NCBI GenBank assembly: GCA_021777835.1 | Contig: JAJYDC010000022.1 | Coordinates: 1-44,656 of the forward strand | Direction: 5' to 3' | Source of the DNA: Bacteroidota bacterium | Lineage (GTDB): Bacteria > Bacteroidota > Ignavibacteria > Ignavibacteriales > Ignavibacteriaceae | DNA: 44,656 nt | In this document: positions 37,873 through 44,656 of the stretch, in pieces | How the letters are laid out: each line of letters opens with the position of its first letter | How positions within the stretch are numbered: position 1 is the first letter of the stretch | Notes under the pieces: generated by a model | Told to the model about the DNA's origin: nothing | Database searches by the model: none | Seen by the model: the letters and a program-made list of their open reading frames with translations, nothing else | Made by a program: the position numbers and the translations under genes

Positions 37873-40800
37873 ATGGATAGGAAAAAAGTAACAATTGATG
37901 GCAACGAAGCAGCGGCTTATGTAGCTTATCAAACAAATGAAGTAATAGCAATTTACCCGATAACACCATCGTCAAACATGGGCGAATGGTGCGACGCATG
38001 GTCTGCAGTAGGCAAAAAGAATATCTGGGACGAAGTACCTTCAGTAAGCGAACTTCAAAGTGAAGGCGGAGCTTCAGGCAGCGTCCACGGAGCATTACAG
38101 AATGGTGCTCTTACTACGACATTTACTGCCTCGCAAGGTTTGCTATTGATGATACCAAATATGTTCAAAATAGCAGGCGAATTAACATCAACAGTATTTC
38201 ATGTCTCGGCAAGATCATTAGCTGCTCAAGCCCTCTCAATTTTCGGAGATCATAGCGATGTAATGTCTACCCGTTCGACTGGCTTTGCAATGTTAGCATC
38301 AAACTCAGTTCAGGAAGTAATGGACTGTGCGCTAATTGCACAAGCTGCAACTCTAGAATCACGTATCCCATTTTTACATTTCTTCGATGGCTTTAGAACT
38401 TCTCATGAAGTAATGAAAATCGAACAATTAACTACTGAAGATATTCGCAATATGATTGACGATGATCTTGTAATTGCACATCGTAAACGCGCATTAACCC
38501 CAGAACACCCGGTATTACGCGGAACTGCACAAAATCCGGACGTATATTTCCAGGGTAGAGAAACAGTAAACAAATATTATAATGAATGCCCTGACATTGT
38601 TCAGAAGCATATGGACAAATTTGCTAAGCTTATAGGAAGACAATATCATTTATTTGATTATGTTGGAGCTGCAGACGCTGAGAGAGTTATAGTAATAATG
38701 GGCTCAGGCGCAGGAGCAGTCGAAGAGACAATAGATTATCTAACCTCGAAAAACGAAAAGGTCGGAGTTCTTAAAGTAAGGCTGTACAGACCATTCTCAA
38801 TTGATCATTTTATAAATGCTCTTCCCAAAACGACAAAAGTAATTTCCGTATTAGACAGAACAAAAGAGCCTGGCGCTTCTGGCGAGCCTCTTTACCTTGA
38901 CGTAGTAAACGCAGTGTCCGAAAGATTTAATAACGGCGATCTTCCATTTGCATATCCCAAAATTATAGGAGGAAGATACGGATTATCATCTAAGGAATTT
39001 ACCCCTGCAATGGTAAAGGCTGTATTTGAAAATATGTCTAAAGGACTTAATGCTGATAAAAAAGAAAAACCGAAGAACCATTTTACTATTGGTATCAATG
39101 ATGACGTTACAAATACTAGTTTAGAATTCGATCCTTCATTTAATGTTGAAGCACCAGAAACATTTAGAGGTAAATTCTATGGTCTTGGCGCAGATGGAAC
39201 TGTCGGTGCTAACAAAAACTCAATTAAGATAATCGGTGAAGGCACAAACTTTTACGCCCAAGGTTACTTCGTTTACGATTCTAAGAAATCCGGTTCCACT
39301 ACAATTTCACACCTAAGATTCGGACCTAAAGAAATTAGGTCAACTTATCTTGTAGACAAAGCAAACTTCATTGCATGCCACCAGCCTAACTTCTTAGAGA
39401 AAATGAATCTCCTTGAAGATGCCGTTGAAGGAGCAACATTCTTACTCAATACAATTATTCCTAAAGAACAAGTATGGGATAGCCTTCCTGAAAAAATTCA
39501 ACAGGAATTGATAGCAAAGAAAATGAAGTTCTATGTAATTGATGCTTATAAAGTAGCCGGCGACACTGGAATGGGTCAAAGAATAAATACAATAATGCAG
39601 ACATGCTTCTTTGCTATATCAAAAATTCTTCCTAAAGATGAAGCAATTGAGATGATCAAAAAAGCAATTAAGAAAACTTATGGAGCAAAAGGCGATAAGA
39701 TTGTCCAGATGAACTTCAACGCTGTTGATCAAACACTTGCTAATCTATTTGAAGTTGAATTACCAACAAGCGCAACAAGCAAACATCAATTCCTTCCTAC
39801 AGTTTCTGAAAATGCCCCGGATTTCGTTAAAAATGTACTTTCTCCAATGATTGCAGGAAAAGGAGACCTTATACCTGTTAGCAAAATGCCTATTGACGGA
39901 ACTTATCCGACAGCAACTGCAATGTGGGAAAAGAGAAATATTGCACTAGAAGTTCCCGTATTTGATCCGGAGGTTTGCATCCAATGTAACAAATGCGTTG
40001 CAGTATGTCCTCATGCAACAATCCGTGTGAAGATATATGATGAAAGCCTGTTAGTAAATGCACCTGAAACATTCAAGCACATGAAGTTTAAGGGAAAAGA
40101 CTACGGCGAAGGTTTGGCATACACAATTCAGGTAGCAGTTGAAGACTGTACAGGCTGCGGAATTTGCGTAGATATTTGCCCGGCAAAGAATAAAAAAGAA
40201 ACGAAGTTGAAAGCCATCAACATGATGCCGCAGTTGCCTCTTAAAGAACAAGAAAGAGCGAACTGGGATTTCTTCTTAACGCTGCCGGAAGTAGACAGAC
40301 GTTTAGTAGCAACATCAGCAATAAAGGATTCGCAATTCCTACAGCCATTATTTGAATTCTCAGGCGCTTGCTCAGGCTGCGGAGAGACTCCTTATGTTAA
40401 ATTGGTAAGCCAATTATTCGGTGATAGATCTGTTATTGCAAACGCCACAGGATGCTCATCAATCTATGGCGGAAATTTGCCGACTACTCCTTGGGCTAAA
40501 AATAAAGATGGAAGAGGACCCGCATGGTCAAATTCATTATTTGAAGATAACGCTGAATTTGGATTAGGTTTCCGTTTAGCAATTGACAAACACGCTGGAC
40601 AGGCTGCAAATATCCTTAAAAGACTATCCTCAGAGGTTGGGGCTGAATTAGTTGACAGTATCTTAACAGCTGATCAAAAAAGTGAAACTGGGATTTATGA
40701 TCAGAGAGAAAGAGTTGAGATATTAAAACAAAAGTTAAATGAATTATTGATAGCCGGAGGAAATGGTAAATCCGGAGACATCAAACACCTTCAAAGCCTA

Positions 40801-41481
40801 CTAGATTATTTAGTCAAGAAATCTGTATGGATAATGGGCGGAGATGGATGGGCATATGACATTGGTTACGGCGGATTAGATCATGTTATTGCGTCCGGAA
40901 AGAATGTCAATATTCTAGTGCTCGATACCGAAGTATATTCAAACACCGGCGGACAGATGTCAAAGTCAACACCTCGAGGAGCTGTTGCAAAATTTGCAGC
41001 CGGTGGAAAGCCGCTAGCTAAAAAAGATCTTGGCTTGATGGCTATGTCTTATGGGAATGTTTATGTAGCTAAGGTAGCAATGGGAGCTAATGACGCTCAA
41101 ACAGTCAAAGCATTTATTGAAGCCGAAGCTTATGACGGTCCATCCTTGATAATTGCATACAGCCATTGTATTGCTCATGGAATTGATATGGCAAAGGGAA
41201 TGCAAAATCAAAAAGCAGCTGTAGATTCCGGTCATTGGCAATTATATCGTTATAATCCTGAGCTAACCACAGAAGGTAAGAATCCATTCAAGCTTGAATC
41301 TAAAGCTCCTAAAATACCATTGAAGGATTATGCTTATTTGGAAACACGATATAAAATGCTTACCAAATCTGATCCGGTGGAAGCCGAAAAGTTAATGGTT
41401 ACAGCACAACAGGACGTACTTGATAAATGGAAAGTATATGAGCAGCTAGCTGCATCTCCAAAAGAAGAAATAAAGAAATAA
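37873..41481 (+). CDS. nifJ: pyruvate:ferredoxin (flavodoxin) oxidoreductase
   Basis: PFOR oxidises pyruvate and CoA to acetyl-CoA, CO2 and reduced ferredoxin or flavodoxin; some organisms run it in reverse for CO2 fixation. The 1202-residue single-chain product has the N-terminal domain with AIYPITPSSNMGEWCDAW, the CoA/transketolase-like domain II and an 8Fe-ferredoxin domain with C702-C705-C708-C712 (CIQCNKCVAVCP) and C759-C762-C765-C769 (CTGCGICVDICP). The C-terminal TPP-binding domain has GDGWAYDIGYGG (about 990) and the CSGCGETPY cysteine pair. All domains are complete. The oxygen-sensitive clusters suggest anaerobic metabolism. The gene is followed by a DHOD-like gene. Confidence 0.97.
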   Translation: MDRKKVTIDGNEAAAYVAYQTNEVIAIYPITPSSNMGEWCDAWSAVGKKNIWDEVPSVSELQSEGGASGSVHGALQNGALTTTFTASQGLLLMIPNMFKIAGELTSTVFHVSARSLAAQALSIFGDHSDVMSTRSTGFAMLASNSVQEVMDCALIAQAATLESRIPFLHFFDGFRTSHEVMKIEQLTTEDIRNMIDDDLVIAHRKRALTPEHPVLRGTAQNPDVYFQGRETVNKYYNECPDIVQKHMDKFAKLIGRQYHLFDYVGAADAERVIVIMGSGAGAVEETIDYLTSKNEKVGVLKVRLYRPFSIDHFINALPKTTKVISVLDRTKEPGASGEPLYLDVVNAVSERFNNGDLPFAYPKIIGGRYGLSSKEFTPAMVKAVFENMSKGLNADKKEKPKNHFTIGINDDVTNTSLEFDPSFNVEAPETFRGKFYGLGADGTVGANKNSIKIIGEGTNFYAQGYFVYDSKKSGSTTISHLRFGPKEIRSTYLVDKANFIACHQPNFLEKMNLLEDAVEGATFLLNTIIPKEQVWDSLPEKIQQELIAKKMKFYVIDAYKVAGDTGMGQRINTIMQTCFFAISKILPKDEAIEMIKKAIKKTYGAKGDKIVQMNFNAVDQTLANLFEVELPTSATSKHQFLPTVSENAPDFVKNVLSPMIAGKGDLIPVSKMPIDGTYPTATAMWEKRNIALEVPVFDPEVCIQCNKCVAVCPHATIRVKIYDESLLVNAPETFKHMKFKGKDYGEGLAYTIQVAVEDCTGCGICVDICPAKNKKETKLKAINMMPQLPLKEQERANWDFFLTLPEVDRRLVATSAIKDSQFLQPLFEFSGACSGCGETPYVKLVSQLFGDRSVIANATGCSSIYGGNLPTTPWAKNKDGRGPAWSNSLFEDNAEFGLGFRLAIDKHAGQAANILKRLSSEVGAELVDSILTADQKSETGIYDQRERVEILKQKLNELLIAGGNGKSGDIKHLQSLLDYLVKKSVWIMGGDGWAYDIGYGGLDHVIASGKNVNILVLDTEVYSNTGGQMSKSTPRGAVAKFAAGGKPLAKKDLGLMAMSYGNVYVAKVAMGANDAQTVKAFIEAEAYDGPSLIIAYSHCIAHGIDMAKGMQNQKAAVDSGHWQLYRYNPELTTEGKNPFKLESKAPKIPLKDYAYLETRYKMLTKSDPVEAEKLMVTAQQDVLDKWKVYEQLAASPKEEIKK

Positions 41482-41558
41482 ACATTAATTAGATTCAACT
41501 TATTCCGATTATTAGTAATCGGAATAAGAATGAATCATAAATATAGGCGAGATTTATT

Positions 41559-42548
41559 ATGGATATCACAACAACTTATTTAGGGTTAAACCTTTCAAGC
41601 CCAATAGTACCTTCTGCAGGACCGCTTTCTACCGATATTGGGAATATTAAGCAAATGGAAGACGCAGGAGCAGGAGCAGCGGTTATTTACTCAATGTTTG
41701 AAGAGCAGATTGAAAACGAATCTTTAGAGTTTTATCATCATGAAACAGCTCACACGGAAAGTCATGCTGAAGCACTGTCTTATTTTCCTCAATCACCGGA
41801 TTTCAAAATTGGTCCCGATGAATATTTAGAACACATTCGGAAAGCAAAAGATGCTGTTAATATTCCAATCATTGCTAGTCTAAATGGAAAGTCTCTTGGC
41901 GGATGGGTCGATTACGCAAAAAAGATTCAGGAAGCAGGCGCGGATGCATTAGAATTAAATATATATAGACTTGCCACCGACATTAAGTCTTCCGGTCAAG
42001 ATGTTGAAAAAAATTATATAGAAATCGTAAAGGCAGTTAAATCTTCAATTACAATTCCTGTCGCAGTTAAACTTGGTCCCTTCTTTAGCTCAATTACCTG
42101 GATGGCTGACCAAATTAGCAAAGCAGGCGCCGAAGGCTTGGTATTGTTCAATAGATTTTATCAGCCGGATATTGATTTAGAAAGATTAGAAGTAGTTCCG
42201 AATGTTCTTTTAAGTACGCCGATGGATATGCGCCTTCCGCTAAGATGGATTGCAATTCTATACGGTAGGGTTAATGCAGACCTGGCTGCTACAAGCGGTA
42301 TCTATAATGAAAAGGATGTGTTGAAAATGATTATGGCTGGCGCAAAGGTAACGCAAATGCTTTCCAGCTTACTGAAATTCGGAATCAACCATATCTCGGA
42401 TGTTACTACTCAATTAATTTATTGGATGGAAACAAACGAATATAAATCCATCGATCAAATGAGAGGGAGCATGAGTTATAAAAATGTTGCTGACCCATCG
42501 CAGTTTGAGAGGGCGAACTATATGAAGGTGTTAAATTCATATAAATAG
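41559..42548 (+). CDS. dihydroorotate dehydrogenase-like protein
   Basis: The 329-residue product is an FMN-binding TIM barrel of the dihydroorotate dehydrogenase class. Motifs are LGLNLSSPIVPSAGPLS, IPIIASLNGKSLGGWVDYAKKI (read in parts), ALELNIYRLAT, IPVAVKLGPFFSS and the late MAGAKVTQMLSSLL. The usual catalytic cysteine or serine region is not clearly conserved, and the NXY of the substrate loop is altered, so I do not call it PyrD. Such genes are often found beside pyruvate:ferredoxin oxidoreductase, as here (77 bases downstream). The real function is unknown. GGCGAG precedes the ATG. Confidence 0.85.
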   Translation: MDITTTYLGLNLSSPIVPSAGPLSTDIGNIKQMEDAGAGAAVIYSMFEEQIENESLEFYHHETAHTESHAEALSYFPQSPDFKIGPDEYLEHIRKAKDAVNIPIIASLNGKSLGGWVDYAKKIQEAGADALELNIYRLATDIKSSGQDVEKNYIEIVKAVKSSITIPVAVKLGPFFSSITWMADQISKAGAEGLVLFNRFYQPDIDLERLEVVPNVLLSTPMDMRLPLRWIAILYGRVNADLAATSGIYNEKDVLKMIMAGAKVTQMLSSLLKFGINHISDVTTQLIYWMETNEYKSIDQMRGSMSYKNVADPSQFERANYMKVLNSYK

Positions 42549-42611
42549 AACCTGAAACTTCTAACGCGGTTTATTTCGATTGATTATCTGCTTATTTCTT
42601 CGTTTATCAGC

Positions 42612-42633
42612 GCCCATAGATTAGTCTATGGGC
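42612..42633. terminator. hairpin between convergent genes
   Basis: GCCCATAGA (42612-42620) pairs perfectly with TCTATGGGC (42625-42633) with a four-base loop. It lies between the DHOD-like gene and the convergent DUF192 gene. The following bases are T-rich but without an unbroken run. Confidence 0.6.
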
Positions 42634-42745
42634 TTCTCTTACCTATCTGTTATGAATTACACATTAACTTGAAGTCTTTACCTTTGATTAAAAATTAAGT
42701 TTATGCTTTCTTTTTTAGCAATAGACATTAATATAATATCATCCC

Positions 42746-43312
42746 TTAATTTTGGACTGTCCTTTGCCATGAGATTTTATCACCAACTTTAATTTTATAT
42801 TTGTCCGTAAATCCCAAGCTTACTTCAATAACATACATTGCCGGCGCTGTTGAAGCATAGGTTTGATCGGATAAAGTTTTGGTTGCGTGTTGTATCGTTA
42901 CTATCCTGTCTTTGGAATTTACAAAAATCATATCTAACGGGATGTACGTGTTTCTCATCCAAAAATCTTGTGTAGTATCCGTAGGAAAAATAAAGAGCAT
43001 ACCTTGATTTTCTTCCATGCTTTTTCTGAACATCAAACCAAGTTCTCTGTCAAAATCATTATCCGCAATTTGAATATCTATCTTTGTCTTTGCAGCATTG
43101 CTGGCAGAGTCAATAAAAGTCAATTCACCGTCTTTTCTAAACATAAATTCTTTATTGCTTTCATGTTTTTTGGGTAGATTAGTTAATATTAGAAAAACAA
43201 TTATAGCTGCCAATAAAACGGCACCTATAATTTTCATCGATCCGCTAATATTCTTTGTCTCAACTTTTTTAACTGTAGAACTCTTTGACTGATTTTTTGT
43301 ATTCTTTTGCAT
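42746..43312 (-). CDS. membrane-anchored DUF192 protein
   Basis: The 188-residue product has a basic N-terminus, one membrane segment (about 26-45, IIGAVLLAAIIVFLILTNL) and an extracytoplasmic DUF192 domain. The domain motifs are RELGLMFRKSMEENQGMLFIF, FWMRNTYIPLDMIFV and VIEVSLGFTDKYKIKVGDKI. The biochemical function of DUF192 proteins is unknown; they are often exported. The start ATG at 43312 is preceded by a good Bacteroidota promoter (43345-43373). It stands alone between convergent and divergent neighbours. Confidence 0.85.
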   Translation of the reverse strand: MQKNTKNQSKSSTVKKVETKNISGSMKIIGAVLLAAIIVFLILTNLPKKHESNKEFMFRKDGELTFIDSASNAAKTKIDIQIADNDFDRELGLMFRKSMEENQGMLFIFPTDTTQDFWMRNTYIPLDMIFVNSKDRIVTIQHATKTLSDQTYASTAPAMYVIEVSLGFTDKYKIKVGDKISWQRTVQN

Positions 43313-43344
43313 TTGACCGCCGATTATTTTATAAATTTATGTGA

Positions 43345-43373
43345 CAAACATATAAAAATTTATTCATAACAAA
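43345..43373 (-). promoter_or_regulatory. Bacteroidota-type promoter of the DUF192 gene
   Basis: On the minus strand, TTTG (43370-43373 complement) is followed after 17 bases by TATGTTTG (43345-43352 complement), an exact match to TTTG-N17..23-TAnnTTTG. The start codon lies about 33 bases downstream. On the plus strand, TAACTTTG at 43391-43398 matches only the -7 element for the divergent hydrolase. Confidence 0.6.
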
Positions 43374-43436
43374 ATGAATTTATTTATCTATAACTTTGTA
43401 TGAATAAAAGATTGTACATCAATATTATTAAAGATT

Positions 43437-44276
43437 ATGGAACCAAAACTAATAGAACGACAAAAAATAAATCTAAACGATACCCAAACAAAGATGCTTA
43501 TTAGCGGCTGGGGACAGGAAGTATTTGACAATTCGATTGTGGAAAAAATTGTATACCAATCCGACGGATTGAAAGTTAAAGGATATCTGGCTTATCCTAT
43601 GGATGAGACAAAAAAATATCCATGTGTGATATGGAACCGGGGAGGAGCTAAAAACAGCGGAGCAATAGATAGTTTCACCGCACGAGGCATGTTCGGTCAA
43701 ATTGCAAGTTGGGGATTTGTTGTTTTAGCGTCTCAATACCGCGGTAATGCAGGCGGAGAGGGAAAAGAGCAGCTTGGCGGTGAGGAAATTAATGATATAC
43801 TAAATCTTGTCACCCTTGCTAAGGAATTGCCTTTTGCTAATATTAATAAATGGGGTATTGAAGGCTGGAGCCGCGGGGGAATGATGACTTACCTGACTCT
43901 TCAAAAAAACCATAACTTTAAGTGCGCTATACTTGTCGGTGCTATTTCAAACTTTAGGCAGCATCTTGAAAGGAATCCTCAATCCGAGAATAGTTATCGG
44001 GAAATGATAGCCGGAGAGAATTTTGATGAGGCAATTGAAAAGCGTTCCGCAATAAATTTTGTAGATCAGCTTCCGGATATTCCCTACTTAATTGTCCACG
44101 GAGTTGATGATAAAATTGTTTCACCGCTGCAAGCAATAGAAATGTCCCGGAAAATGATTTCTTTGAAAATCCCCCACCGGTTAATTCTTTTTGAAGGCGG
44201 CGATCACTTTCTTAAAAATCACCGAAAAGAATTAAACCTCATAAGAAAATTTTGGTATGATAAGTATCTGAAATAA
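43437..44276 (+). CDS. alpha/beta hydrolase (S9 peptidase-like)
   Basis: The 279-residue product is an alpha/beta-hydrolase of the prolyl-oligopeptidase/acylaminoacyl-peptidase type without the N-terminal propeller. It shows VKGYLAYPMDETKKYPCVIWNRGG, the nucleophile elbow GWSRGG (S at about 145), the acid in VHGVDDKIVSP (D at about 227) and the histidine in FEGGDHFLKNH (about 258). The expected triad is therefore present. There is no signal peptide, so it is probably cytoplasmic. Its substrate cannot be told: peptidase, esterase or other hydrolase are all possible. No neighbour suggests a pathway. Confidence 0.85.
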   Translation: MEPKLIERQKINLNDTQTKMLISGWGQEVFDNSIVEKIVYQSDGLKVKGYLAYPMDETKKYPCVIWNRGGAKNSGAIDSFTARGMFGQIASWGFVVLASQYRGNAGGEGKEQLGGEEINDILNLVTLAKELPFANINKWGIEGWSRGGMMTYLTLQKNHNFKCAILVGAISNFRQHLERNPQSENSYREMIAGENFDEAIEKRSAINFVDQLPDIPYLIVHGVDDKIVSPLQAIEMSRKMISLKIPHRLILFEGGDHFLKNHRKELNLIRKFWYDKYLK

Positions 44277-44656
44277 TATAAAATCAATTTCCCTGCCGTA
44301 TCTCCTGCAGAAGAATCTTTGTAATAACTAATAGGCAGATATAAGTAATAAAAGTAAATGCAGATCTTTGGGTTTTCTCTTATCAATCTAGCTTTTAGGA
44401 TATTTCAAAGAAGTCGTCCAAATTGATTCTGCAGGGAAAAATGCATAAATCGATTCTAAGGGGATATTTATATATGGGTAAGGGTAAATGTATGGTAGAT
44501 AAAAAAACGTAGCTCAGAGAAGAAAAAATAGGCAAAAACCTACGCTATTTCGTATGAAAAAACTGTCATTGGTCGTTAGTCAATAAGTCATTTGCATTTA
44601 CAAATTTTCATATCGGTTAAATTGACAGTTTAACCAATTTAACCTAAGTTAACCTC
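44277..44656. other. 380-base region with multiple inverted repeats at window end
   Basis: No gene is supported. The region carries several short complementary pairs. CTGCAG-AATC sequences near 44305-44317 oppose GATTCTGCAGGGAAA at 44425-44439. CGTAG (44508-44512) opposes CTACG (44540-44544). GGTTAAATT (44615-44623) is complementary to AATTTAACC (44636-44644), and GGTTAAA also pairs with TTTAACC (44629-44635). AAACTGTCATT near 44560 opposes AATTGACAGTTT at 44620-44631. This may be a terminator cluster or the edge of an element that continues beyond the window. Confidence 0.4.

Overview
The window looks like a chromosomal segment of a low-GC, probably anaerobic or facultative bacterium of the Bacteroidota/Chlorobiota/Ignavibacteriota (FCB) group, most likely an ignavibacterium. 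The evidence is a type IX secretion C-terminal sorting domain with an NPFNPSTTI motif (34257-36005, minus), a few promoters of the Bacteroidota form TTTG-N17..23-TAnnTTTG (best example 43345-43373, minus), the alternative Bacteroidota-type GlmU, a bacterial geranylgeranylglyceryl phosphate synthase and a pyruvate:ferredoxin oxidoreductase. The assignment is from protein character alone; no search was run.

Layout. 1-1430: an IS1202/ISNCY-like insertion sequence with ~25 bp iterated ends and a 13 bp hairpin over the transposase stop codon, sitting just upstream of the translation operon. 1490-10514: the classic rimP-nusA-infB-rbfA-truB-ribF-rpsO-pnp cluster. 10873-17820: rng, gcvT, comB, ftsK and a KirBac-type potassium channel. 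17942-21734: an envelope group with lolA, a flippase-like membrane protein, an outer-membrane beta-barrel protein, uppP (possibly with a CTG start) and a cyclophilin lipoprotein. 21802-29811: holA, rpmE2, a GlmU-like bifunctional enzyme, rsmB, a RodZ-like protein, ligA, an unrecognised protein and a STAS-domain protein. 29964-31338 (minus): GGGP synthase and gmhA.

31940-42548: an energy module with a fused ADP-forming acetyl-CoA synthetase, two secreted or lipoprotein genes on the minus strand, pyruvate:ferredoxin oxidoreductase and a dihydroorotate-dehydrogenase-like protein. Together PFOR and the ADP-forming synthetase could convert pyruvate to acetate with substrate-level ATP formation. 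42746-44276: a membrane-anchored DUF192 protein and, divergently, an alpha/beta hydrolase. The last 380 bases carry several inverted repeats but no gene that I can support.

The window is mostly core housekeeping. I did not find a convincing undescribed multi-gene system. The points most worth checking are an in-frame stop inside the signal peptide of the T9SS cargo gene, the GGGP synthase (archaeal-type ether-lipid enzyme) next to gmhA, the leader hairpin and promoter of rimP beside an IS, and the probable CTG start of uppP.
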